NCBI GenBank assembly: GCA_039184865.1
Contig: JBCDAV010000025.1
Coordinates: 14,495 to 78,494, forward strand
Direction: 5' to 3'
DNA from: Thermohalobaculum sp039184865
GTDB lineage: Bacteria > Pseudomonadota > Alphaproteobacteria > Rhodobacterales > Rhodobacteraceae
DNA: 64,000 bases
Program-made: the position numbers and the translations under genes
Part shown: in pieces, positions 1-7,961 of the stretch
How positions within the stretch are numbered: the stretch's first letter is position 1
How the letters are laid out: each line of letters begins with the position of its first letter
Notes under the pieces: generated by a model
Told to the model about the DNA's origin: nothing
Seen by the model: only the letters and a program-made list of their open reading frames with translations
Databases searched by the model: none

Positions 1-1
1 C

Positions 2-2167
2 CTGCTCGCCTATCTCGTGCGCCGCTTGCTCGAGAACGGGGCCAACAGTTCCTTCGTCAACCAGGTGCTCGACGAGGACGTCACGACCGCCGAGATCGCC
101 GCCGATCCGTTCGCGGCCCCGATGACGCCGAACACCGCGATCGCGCGCCCATTCGATCTCTTCCAGCCCGAACGGCGCAATTCGCGCGGATGGGATCTGA
201 CCGATCCGGACGATCTCGACAGCATCGATGCCGCGATGGAACCCTATCTGGCGCACCGCTGGCGCGCGGGCGGAGATCTCGGCGAAGCGGTCGAGATCCG
301 CAATCCCGCGGACCCGGAGGACCTTGTCGGCATCGTCGTCGAAACCTCGCAGAAGATGGCGACCGACGCGATCGCGGACGCAGCGCCCTGGACGGCGAAC
401 GGCGGCGAACGCGCCGAAATCCTGAACCGCGCCGCCGATCTCTACGAGGCGCATTTCGGCGAGATCTTCGCCGTCCTGACCCGCGAGGCCGGAAAGACCC
501 GTCTCGATGCTATCGGAGAACTGCGCGAGGCCGTCGACTTCCTGCGCTACTACGCCGCCCGCATCCCGGGCCTGACCGATCCACCACGTGGGCGCATCGC
601 CTGCATCTCGCCCTGGAACTTCCCGCTGGCGATCTTCACCGGCCAGATCGCGGCGGCACTCGCCGCCGGGAACGCCGTGCTGGCCAAACCGGCCGAGCAG
701 ACGCCGCTCACGGCGTCAATCGCGGTGCGCCTGCTGCATCAGGCCGGTGTGCCGCAAACCGCGCTCAGATTGTTGCCCGGCCAGGGTCACACGGTCGGCG
801 CCACGCTGACCTCGGACCCGCGCATCGACGGCGTCTGCTTCACCGGCTCGACCGAAACCGCGCAGATCATCAACCGAACCATGGCGAGAACCCTCGCCCC
901 CACCGCGCCGCTGATCGCCGAGACCGGCGGGCTGAACGCGATGATCGTCGACTCCACGGCCCTGCCGGAGCAGGCAATCCGCGATATCCTCGCCTCCAGC
1001 TTCCAGTCAGCGGGCCAGCGCTGCTCGGCCCTGCGCGTGCTCTACGTGCAGGAGGACATCGCCGAGCCTTTCGTCGAGATGCTGACCGGTGCCATGGACG
1101 AACTCCGCGTCGGCGATCCGCGCGATCTCGCCACCGATGTCGGCCCCGTCATCGACGCCGAGGCCGAGAGCCAGATCCGCGCCCATATCGAGGCCGCCCG
1201 CGCCGAGCGTCGTATCTTGCACGAATTGCAAGCGACCGAAGCCATAGCAGCGTCCCCACCAGACCCCCAGAACCACACCGGCAACGCCGGAGATCGCGGA
1301 ACGTTCATCGCACCGACCCTGATCCGCGTCGGCGGCATCGCCGATCTCGACCGCGAGATCTTCGGTCCGGTCCTGCACCTCGCCACCTGGAAAGCCGAGG
1401 ATCTGGACGCAACCATCGACGCCATCAACGCTACCGGTTACGGGCTGACCTTCGGCATGCACTCGCGCATCGACGACCGGATCGCCCAGGCGACCGAGCG
1501 CGTGCGCTGCGGCAACATCTACATCAACCGCAACCAGATCGGCGCCATTGTCGGCTCGCAACCGTTCGGCGGCGAAGGACTCTCGGGCACGGGGCCGAAA
1601 GCAGGCGGCCCGGACTACGTGGCGCGCTTCACGCGACCCGAGCGTATCGCGATCGCACCGCGCGTGATCGCGCCCGCGTCCCCGCTCGATGCGGCGAGCC
1701 TCGCCGATCTCCGGCAACGGATCGATGCCGCCCGGCTGAGCGAACAGGAGATCTCGCACTCTCTGCCCGGACCGACGGGAGAGTCGAACCGGCTTTCGAC
1801 CCTGGCGCGCGGCGTGGTGCTCTGCCTCGGCCCAGGGCGTGATGCAGCGCTCGAGCAGCTCGCGGCAGTGCAGGCCACGGGTTCGCACGCCATCGCCGTG
1901 GCCGAGGACCTTCAGCGCGACGAGGGGCTCGCCGGTCGCCTCTCGCCGGACGATCTGGCGACGCTCGAAGGCGTCGACGCGGTGATCGCATGGCACGATG
2001 ACGACACCCTGCGGACCTATCGTCAGGCGCTGGCCGACCGCGACGGCGCGCTGATCCCGCTGATCGCCGAAACCGATGTCTCCACGCGCTGCCGCATCGA
2101 GCGCCATGTCTGCATCGACACCACCGCTTCGGGCGGAAACGCCAGCCTGCTGGCAGGCGCCGCCTGA
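2..2167 (+). CDS. putA: Bifunctional proline dehydrogenase / delta-1-pyrroline-5-carboxylate dehydrogenase, C-terminal part
   Basis: PutA oxidises proline to glutamate in two steps. The window opens inside the gene, with codon phase starting at base 2. The first residues (LLAYLVRRLLENGANSSFVNQ-like, about 20 residues) resemble the end of the FAD-dependent proline dehydrogenase barrel. The remaining roughly 650 residues form an aldehyde dehydrogenase domain: the conserved Glu lies in ETGGLNA near base 925, the catalytic Cys in SAGQRCS (codon at 1022-1024), and PFGGEGLSGTGPKAGG follows near 1565. About 170 C-terminal residues form the weakly conserved tail seen in long PutA proteins. The stop lies three bases from the stop of the convergent sulfatase gene. 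The N-terminal half, including any DNA-binding region, is outside the window, so autoregulation cannot be judged. Confidence 0.93.
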   Translation: MLAYLVRRLLENGANSSFVNQVLDEDVTTAEIAADPFAAPMTPNTAIARPFDLFQPERRNSRGWDLTDPDDLDSIDAAMEPYLAHRWRAGGDLGEAVEIRNPADPEDLVGIVVETSQKMATDAIADAAPWTANGGERAEILNRAADLYEAHFGEIFAVLTREAGKTRLDAIGELREAVDFLRYYAARIPGLTDPPRGRIACISPWNFPLAIFTGQIAAALAAGNAVLAKPAEQTPLTASIAVRLLHQAGVPQTALRLLPGQGHTVGATLTSDPRIDGVCFTGSTETAQIINRTMARTLAPTAPLIAETGGLNAMIVDSTALPEQAIRDILASSFQSAGQRCSALRVLYVQEDIAEPFVEMLTGAMDELRVGDPRDLATDVGPVIDAEAESQIRAHIEAARAERRILHELQATEAIAASPPDPQNHTGNAGDRGTFIAPTLIRVGGIADLDREIFGPVLHLATWKAEDLDATIDAINATGYGLTFGMHSRIDDRIAQATERVRCGNIYINRNQIGAIVGSQPFGGEGLSGTGPKAGGPDYVARFTRPERIAIAPRVIAPASPLDAASLADLRQRIDAARLSEQEISHSLPGPTGESNRLSTLARGVVLCLGPGRDAALEQLAAVQATGSHAIAVAEDLQRDEGLAGRLSPDDLATLEGVDAVIAWHDDDTLRTYRQALADRDGALIPLIAETDVSTRCRIERHVCIDTTASGGNASLLAGAA

Positions 2168-2170
2168 CGC

Positions 2171-3721
2171 TCAGGCGACCCGTTGCGAGCGCGGGCTTTC
2201 ATCCATCAGCGCCGTCAGTTGCCGGTTCAACCGCAGCGACAGGTCCAGCTTGACCGAAGCCATGCCCGGATCGTCCCACAGGTTGTGCGTCTCGTTCGGG
2301 TCCTCTGCCAGATCGTAGAGCTCGCCCCAGTCCTGATCCCGATACACCGTCAGACGGTGCCTGCCGGTCAGCAACGCCCGGACGCGCGCGGGTGCCTCGA
2401 ACCCCAGCCGCGCGCCGCCGTCATTGTATTCGATCAACAGATCGTCCCGGACCTGGCCACCGTCCAGAACGTGCAGCAGGCTCTCGCCCTGCATCCCGAA
2501 ATACGGCGCCAGCCCGGCGCGTTCCAGCACCGTAGCACCGATATCGACGGTCGATGCAAGGGCGCGGTTCACACCCGTCTGTGCCGCCGGATCGGACCAG
2601 ATAAACGGCACCCGCGTGATCGACCGGAACGGCAGAGCGCCCTTCAACAGCATGTTGAAATCGCCGAGGTAATCGCCGTGGTCCGAGTTGAAGCAGACCA
2701 CCGTGTTGTCGATCAGCCCGGTCTCGCGCAGCGCCTCCATGACGCCGCCAACCGCGTCGTCGACCATCGCGACCATGCCCGCCGTCAGTGCCATCGCCTC
2801 GCGCAATCGCGCCTCGTCCAGCATCATCGCAGTCTGAGGCGTCGTCTGCCCGCCAGCGCCCCGCCAGTTCTCGTGCATCCAGCGCATCGGCGGGGTCGGG
2901 TTACGATGCGCCTCGTATGGCAGGTTCAGGTCGAACTCGTCCGGCCCGTACATGTCCCAGTACCGCCCCGGCGGATTGAACGGATGATGCGGGTCGGGGA
3001 AACTCACGAACAGGAAGAATGGCGCGTCGCCCTGCGCCCGCAGATAGTCGATCGACCGGTCGCGGATGTAGGCGGTCGGATAGAGCTCCTCCGGGATCGG
3101 AGTCCGGTAAGCCTGCGGGCAGGTGTAGTTGTGCGCCAACTCGTTGGCGTCATCGTGCAGCGCCTGCCAGTCCGACGCCGTCTCGCGAAACCACTGGTGA
3201 TAGTGACCGCCGCAGCGATCGCCGTGCACGGTGACCATGTCGATGTGCTGAAACCCGTAGTAGGGTGTCGGGAACACGTAGCGCCCGTCAGCCTCGTAGC
3301 GCCCCGGCTCCTCGTGGCCATAGTCAGACGCATCCGGCTTCCACGCCTCGGCCAGCGACCCCGTTTCGACCGTCTTGCGCCCGATCGGCGGCTTGTCGGT
3401 GAACGGCTGCAGGTGCGACTTCCCGATGGCCGCCGTCCGGTAGCCGCCTTCCGCCAGCACATCGACGAACGTGTTGGCCGAGGCGGGCAGGACACAGCCG
3501 TTATAGCGCAGCCCGTGCACGCTCGGATACCGCCCGGTCATCAGCGACGCCCGGTTCGGCATGCAGACGGGCGAGGCCGTGTGGAAGTTCTCGAACCGCA
3601 TCCCGCAGGCTGCAATCGCGTCGATGTGCGGCGTCTTCACGACCGGATGCCCGTAACAGCCGAGCCAGTCGGCGCGCTGCTGATCGGTGATGAAGAAGAC
3701 GAAATTCGGTCTGTCGGTCAT
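2171..3721 (-). CDS. Type I sulfatase (formylglycine-dependent), cytoplasmic
   Basis: This is a sulfatase of the alkaline-phosphatase superfamily, 516 residues. The N-terminal metal-binding stretch reads TDQQRADWLG (residues 12-21). The formylglycine motif C-x-P-x-R is CMPNR at residues 53-57, followed by ASLMTGRYPS, so Cys53 is the residue expected to be converted to formylglycine. FNSDHGDYLGD later in the protein supplies further metal ligands. No signal peptide is visible, so it should act in the cytoplasm on an imported sulfate or phosphonate ester. The start at 3721 was chosen because its ATG overlaps the stop of the upstream hydrolase gene (ATGA); a longer in-frame start at 3787 would add a low-complexity N-terminus lying inside that gene. 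It is the last gene of the TRAP operon. The substrate cannot be read from sequence; choline-sulfatase, arylsulfatase or phosphonate monoester hydrolase activities are all possible. Confidence 0.88.
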   Translation of the reverse strand: MTDRPNFVFFITDQQRADWLGCYGHPVVKTPHIDAIAACGMRFENFHTASPVCMPNRASLMTGRYPSVHGLRYNGCVLPASANTFVDVLAEGGYRTAAIGKSHLQPFTDKPPIGRKTVETGSLAEAWKPDASDYGHEEPGRYEADGRYVFPTPYYGFQHIDMVTVHGDRCGGHYHQWFRETASDWQALHDDANELAHNYTCPQAYRTPIPEELYPTAYIRDRSIDYLRAQGDAPFFLFVSFPDPHHPFNPPGRYWDMYGPDEFDLNLPYEAHRNPTPPMRWMHENWRGAGGQTTPQTAMMLDEARLREAMALTAGMVAMVDDAVGGVMEALRETGLIDNTVVCFNSDHGDYLGDFNMLLKGALPFRSITRVPFIWSDPAAQTGVNRALASTVDIGATVLERAGLAPYFGMQGESLLHVLDGGQVRDDLLIEYNDGGARLGFEAPARVRALLTGRHRLTVYRDQDWGELYDLAEDPNETHNLWDDPGMASVKLDLSLRLNRQLTALMDESPRSQRVA

Positions 3722-4419
3722 GTCTCGGCTTTCATCAGCAGGTCGGCCAGCGCGTCCGGCATCTCGACCATCGCATCGTGCAGGCACGGCAGGCGATGGC
3801 AGATCCAGGCCGGGTCATCGGCATAACGGTCATGGAACTGGCGGAACGGCGACGGATTGTGTTCGTCGCACAGGATATAGCTCCGGTGGGCGACCTCGGC
3901 CTCGCGGCCGGTCAGCACCACGCCGCGGTCGAAACAATTGGCGGGATGCGGCGTGCACATGCGGCGCAGCCAGGCGAGATCCTCGGCGCGCGCGGCCCAG
4001 CGCTCGAACCCGGTCGGTGCGACCATGCCGTCCACGGTCGCCGCGCGGATCTCGGCGGCGCGTTCAGGCGGCGCGAAGGCCGTGGCGCCCTGCCCCGACT
4101 CCGTGGGCACGAAGGCATCTAGATAGACCAGATGCGCGATCCGTTCCGGCACCTGAGCGGCAACCCCTGTGATCACCATCCCGCCATAGGAATGTCCGAC
4201 CAGCATGACATCCCGCAGATCACGCCATTCCAGCACCTGCACGATATCGGCGACGTGTGTCTCCGGCCCCGCGACCGCGCGCACGAGATGGGAGCGCTCG
4301 CCCAGCCCGGTCAGCGTCGGCGCGTGAACCTCGTGTCCCGCGGCCTCCAGCAGCGGCACCACGCGCTCCCAGCACCAGCCGCCGTGCCATCCGCCGTGGA
4401 CCAGGACGAAGCACGTCAT
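3718..4419 (-). CDS. Alpha/beta-fold hydrolase (plant methylesterase / hydroxynitrile-lyase-like)
   Basis: A 233-residue single-domain alpha/beta hydrolase. The oxyanion-hole loop is HGGWHGGWCW (residues 8-17), the nucleophile elbow is GHSYGG with Ser77, and the probable acid is in DAFVPTESG. The catalytic His is likely in LHDAMVEMP near the C-terminus. This pattern matches the small esterase family that includes plant salicylate methylesterases and bacterial relatives. It has no signal peptide and should be cytoplasmic. Its ATG overlaps the stop of the TRAP permease gene, and its stop overlaps the sulfatase start, so the three are probably translationally coupled. The context suggests it cleaves an ester or amide in the substrate brought in by the TRAP system; the actual substrate is unknown. 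Confidence 0.85.
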   Translation of the reverse strand: MTCFVLVHGGWHGGWCWERVVPLLEAAGHEVHAPTLTGLGERSHLVRAVAGPETHVADIVQVLEWRDLRDVMLVGHSYGGMVITGVAAQVPERIAHLVYLDAFVPTESGQGATAFAPPERAAEIRAATVDGMVAPTGFERWAARAEDLAWLRRMCTPHPANCFDRGVVLTGREAEVAHRSYILCDEHNPSPFRQFHDRYADDPAWICHRLPCLHDAMVEMPDALADLLMKAET

Positions 4420-6743
4420 GCAGCGGCGACCTCGCGCCGTCCGTAGTGCAGCGCGAGCATCCCGGCGACCGCCGCAATCGTCGGTCCGTGCACCCAGACC
4501 GGGCCGGTCATCACAAGACCCGCCAGCGCCAGCCGCAATGCGACTGCTCCCGCGCCCAACGGTCCGCGATCGAATGCGGCCAGCGCGCTCGCCAGCAGAT
4601 AGAGCGCCAACACCAGCCGCGCGATCAGCCAGATCATCGCCAGAAGACCCGCGCCGTCCTCATATCCCGGCAGATTCCCCCCGGCGCCGGAGTTCGGATC
4701 GATCAGGGCCGCATCGATCAACAGCAGTTCCGGGTAGAACGCGAAGACGAACGGGATCACGAACATCACGACGCCCGAGCGCACCGCCGAGAACCCGGTC
4801 GCCATCGGCTCGGCCCGCGTGATGGTCGAGGCCGCGAAGGCCGCGATTGCCACCGGCGGCGTGATCGCCGAGGCGACCGCGAAGTAGAAGATGAACATGT
4901 GCGCCGTGAAGGTCGCGATGCCCAACCCGGCCAGCATCGGCCCCATCAGGAGGGCAACGTTGATATAGGCCGGCACCGTCGGCATCCCCATGCCGAGCAG
5001 GATCGCCAGCAGCATCGTCACCATGAGTGCCAGGAACAGGAACACCGGCGCCCCGGCCGCACTGATATCCAACCCCCGCAGCCAGCCCAGAATGTCATGC
5101 GCGATGAACGTCGATAGCCCGGTGAAGTTCAGGCAGAAATCGATCACCGAAACGGCGAGGAACATCAGGTAGAGCGTGCTCATCAGCACGCCTGCCTCGC
5201 TCAGCGCCCGCACGATCTTCGCAGGCTGCGCCCGCACCTCGGGGTCGAGGAACAACAGCCCGATCAGCAGCAGCACCGCCCACCAACCGGCAGAGCCCGC
5301 ATCGCCCGCCGAATTCTGCACCAGCTCCAGCAGCCAGGGCAGATCGGCCGACACGCAGCCCTCGGCCGGGATGCCGATCGCGAAGGCAACCCAGCCGCAA
5401 CCCACCGCCTCCTTCGGGGTCAGGAGCAGGATCAGGATCAGCAGGATCGGCCCGAAGATCATCGCCAGATTCAGCCGGTCCTGCCCGGTCAGATGCATCT
5501 CCTCGGTCACAGCACCGACTGCCTCGATCCCCTGCTTGCGCGCCTGGAACACGACCGACAGGAACAGGCAGCCGAAATACGCGATCGCCGGGATGATCGC
5601 CGCGATGATGACCTCGCGATACGGCACGAGCGTGAGCGAGGCCAGCACGAACGCCGCCACCCCCATCACCGGCGGCATGATCTGCCCGCCCGAGGACGCC
5701 GCCGCCTCCATCCCGCCGGCGAACACCTTGTTGAAGCCGCGCCGCAGCATCATCGGGATCGTCAGCACGCCCGTGGAGAGCACGTTCACCACCGGCCCGC
5801 CCGAGATCGTCCCGAAGAACGCCGAAGACACGATCGCCGCATGGGCCGGCCCGCCACGCAACCGCCGCGTCCAGCGAAACGCGATCTTGATCAGCGAGCG
5901 CCCGCCGGCCGAGGCCCCGAACAGCGCGCCCAGAACGATGTAGGGGAACACCGTGTTCAACAGGATGCCCATGAACTGGCCCAGCAACCCGCTGGCGTTG
6001 TTCACGAGGATATCGTGCACCTTCGGCCGCCCGTCGATCAGCTGGCGCGGCTCGCCGCCCAGCTTGGTCACCAGGTACTTGTTGATGTCCTCGGCACCCA
6101 GAAAGTACCAGACCGTGATCGTCGCCAGCGTGTAGAGCGCGATCAGGATCGCCACCAGCACCAGCGGCAGCGACCAGACCTTGATGTTGTACCCCAGAAA
6201 GACCGCGATCGCCGCGCCGACAATGGCGAACAGCCAGACCCCGGTCGTGTTCAGGCACTGCGGATCGTCGACCGTGTCGGGGATCGGCAGGCCGTAGAGC
6301 TCGGCGAACTCCTGCTCCTCCTTCAGGCTGCGCGCCAGCAGCTCGGCACGCTCGCCGGTGATCTGGTCGATCAGGCAGACCGCGTCGATCTCGATCAGGT
6401 AGGTCAGCGCCACCGCGACCGCCATCACCACCAGTGCTAAGTCCATCGCCAGCCCGGCCCGGCCGTGCGACCGCGCAAAGGCATGGCGCAGCGCCACGAT
6501 CACCATCATCAGCACGAAGGCCAGCGGATAGAGGTACTGGTACTCGAACTTGCGGATCGCGAAGGTCGGATCGCCCGCCAACTCCACTGCCCAGGCGTCC
6601 AGCCCCGGGATCGACGGGATGTTGTTCACCATCCCGATCGCCACCAGCCCCAGGCCCAGCGCAAAGGCCGCGCGCCCCGCCCGGTCGTTCGGCGCCTCCG
6701 GCGATGCGTTCGGTCCAGCCTGGGCGCTGGTTTCGGTGCTCAT
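4416..6743 (-). CDS. TRAP transporter permease, fused small and large subunits (TAXI type)
   Basis: A 775-residue polytopic inner-membrane protein of the fused 4TM/12TM class that works with TAXI-type binding proteins, using an ion gradient to import organic anions. The N-terminal part has several hydrophobic segments (for example ALGLGLVAIGMV, FVLMMVIVAL, LALVVMAVAVALTYL). The large-subunit core follows with the Gly/Pro-rich motifs AFFGTISGGPVVNVLSTG and LGMGMPTVPAYINVALL and the segment AITPPVAIAAFAAS, characteristic of DctM-like proteins. A periplasmic or cytoplasmic insertion near the middle (EGCVSADLPWLLELVQNS) is variable in the family. The start at 6743 (MSTETSAQ) was preferred over an upstream ATG at 6836, which would add a Pro/Arg-rich, non-hydrophobic leader. 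It overlaps the downstream hydrolase start by four bases (ATGA). Confidence 0.92.
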   Translation of the reverse strand: MSTETSAQAGPNASPEAPNDRAGRAAFALGLGLVAIGMVNNIPSIPGLDAWAVELAGDPTFAIRKFEYQYLYPLAFVLMMVIVALRHAFARSHGRAGLAMDLALVVMAVAVALTYLIEIDAVCLIDQITGERAELLARSLKEEQEFAELYGLPIPDTVDDPQCLNTTGVWLFAIVGAAIAVFLGYNIKVWSLPLVLVAILIALYTLATITVWYFLGAEDINKYLVTKLGGEPRQLIDGRPKVHDILVNNASGLLGQFMGILLNTVFPYIVLGALFGASAGGRSLIKIAFRWTRRLRGGPAHAAIVSSAFFGTISGGPVVNVLSTGVLTIPMMLRRGFNKVFAGGMEAAASSGGQIMPPVMGVAAFVLASLTLVPYREVIIAAIIPAIAYFGCLFLSVVFQARKQGIEAVGAVTEEMHLTGQDRLNLAMIFGPILLILILLLTPKEAVGCGWVAFAIGIPAEGCVSADLPWLLELVQNSAGDAGSAGWWAVLLLIGLLFLDPEVRAQPAKIVRALSEAGVLMSTLYLMFLAVSVIDFCLNFTGLSTFIAHDILGWLRGLDISAAGAPVFLFLALMVTMLLAILLGMGMPTVPAYINVALLMGPMLAGLGIATFTAHMFIFYFAVASAITPPVAIAAFAASTITRAEPMATGFSAVRSGVVMFVIPFVFAFYPELLLIDAALIDPNSGAGGNLPGYEDGAGLLAMIWLIARLVLALYLLASALAAFDRGPLGAGAVALRLALAGLVMTGPVWVHGPTIAAVAGMLALHYGRREVAAA

Positions 6744-6777
6744 GCCCCCGCGCGGGCCGCTCGGATCCGCGCCCGGA

Positions 6778-7818
6778 TCAGGGCTTGGCGCAGTCCGGCA
6801 CGGAATAGCCCGCCTCTTCCCAGGCCGCGACAGCACCCGGATGGTACTTCAGCGGGTTCGGCCCGCAGAACCCGGACTCGACCGCATCCAGCACGCCGAC
6901 CCCGATGGTCCCGGCCCACGGCGTCTTCGCCTTCAGCGCGTCCATCGAATCGATATACGCCGTGGTCAGCGCCTTCGCGAGCGCGTCCGACATCGACTTG
7001 TTGACGATCTCGGCGCCGGTGATGTTGACCGCCCGGAACGTCGCGTCCTCCGAGACGATCTTCACGTCGTCGCCGTACCCCATCTCGGTCACGGCAATCT
7101 CGCGCGGCGCATTGCCCGGCGTGCGCGCCCATTTCTGGAACGCATCCGAGGAATAGGTCGCCTTCGGGACCGAGATCAGCGTCATCGCGCCCGCCGCCTG
7201 CCCGGCCGCCACCCGGTCCGAGGGAAAGGTCAGCGGCAGCAGGTTCATGTCCGCCGTGCCGTCGGCGATGGTCTTGTTCGCCTGGCCCCAGTTGACCTGC
7301 ACGCCCTTGTAGTCGTCGCCCTCCTTGATGCCGCCGACAAGCTGCAGCATCTGGCGCGCCCCCACGAGCGCACCGCCGCGCGGCGGCCCGTTATAGATCG
7401 TCAGGCCCTTGAGCTGCTCGTACGAGGTCACGCCCTTGCTCTGGAAGCCGAACAGCATGTAGGCGCCGAAATTGTAGGGGTAGAGCGCGCGCAGGTTCTC
7501 GGCCAGCGCCGCCCCCTCCTTGCCCTGCTTCGAGTACGGCCCGCGCCCGAGCTTCAAGAGGAACGGCAGCACCAGCGGCGCCACGCCGACATCCGTCGTG
7601 CCATTGGCGATGTTGATCACCGTGTTGGTCAGCGTCTGCCCGGCCTGCACCTGCAGGTTGGCGATGCCCGCCGCCCCCGCGACCTCGGCCAGATGCGTCA
7701 CCGACAGGTGCGGCGCCCCGCCCGGAGCCGCCGTCTCGGCACTCAGGTTCTCCGCCGCTTGGGCAAGCGAAAAGGTTCCGATGGCCGTCAACGCCACCAG
7801 CGTTTTCATGAGCTTCAT
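6778..7818 (-). CDS. TAXI-family TRAP transporter solute-binding protein
   Basis: A 346-residue periplasmic binding protein that captures the substrate for the fused TRAP permease just downstream. The N-terminus MKLMKTLVALTAIGTFSLAQA is a typical Sec signal peptide, with cleavage expected after AQA near residue 21. The mature protein has the TAXI-family layout: an alternation of short motifs such as INIANGTTDVGVAP and LPLTFPSDRVAAGQAAGA, then a C-terminal lobe with two Cys (SGFCGPN and PDCAKP) that could form a disulfide. The start at 7818 is supported by a strong ribosome-binding site (GGGAGGA) about eight bases upstream; an in-frame ATG at 7896 would place a polar leader before the signal peptide. 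It heads the operon, so the promoter should lie between 7819 and 7961. TAXI substrates are mostly dicarboxylates and other organic anions; this one is not identifiable. Confidence 0.91.
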   Translation of the reverse strand: MKLMKTLVALTAIGTFSLAQAAENLSAETAAPGGAPHLSVTHLAEVAGAAGIANLQVQAGQTLTNTVINIANGTTDVGVAPLVLPFLLKLGRGPYSKQGKEGAALAENLRALYPYNFGAYMLFGFQSKGVTSYEQLKGLTIYNGPPRGGALVGARQMLQLVGGIKEGDDYKGVQVNWGQANKTIADGTADMNLLPLTFPSDRVAAGQAAGAMTLISVPKATYSSDAFQKWARTPGNAPREIAVTEMGYGDDVKIVSEDATFRAVNITGAEIVNKSMSDALAKALTTAYIDSMDALKAKTPWAGTIGVGVLDAVESGFCGPNPLKYHPGAVAAWEEAGYSVPDCAKP

Positions 7819-7961
7819 GGTTCGTCCTCCCGGGTCCGGCTTCTGCGCCGGTCTGTTGTTGCATCCGACCGAACCACAGGAATGCCGCGGCGGCAACCTC
7901 GGGGCGAGCCGTACGCGCAGAAATCATGGCATGGGCGGGCGGTGCGGGAGGCGCGGTGCCG

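Noticed and set aside
190..1842. 550-codon alternative frame within putA
   Set aside because: It is extremely Arg-rich and lies in another frame of a well-matched aldehyde dehydrogenase domain.
2183..3826. Plus-strand frame of 547 codons opposite the sulfatase gene
   Set aside because: The sulfatase carries clear catalytic motifs on the minus strand; the opposing frame is Arg/Val-rich and has no recognisable family.
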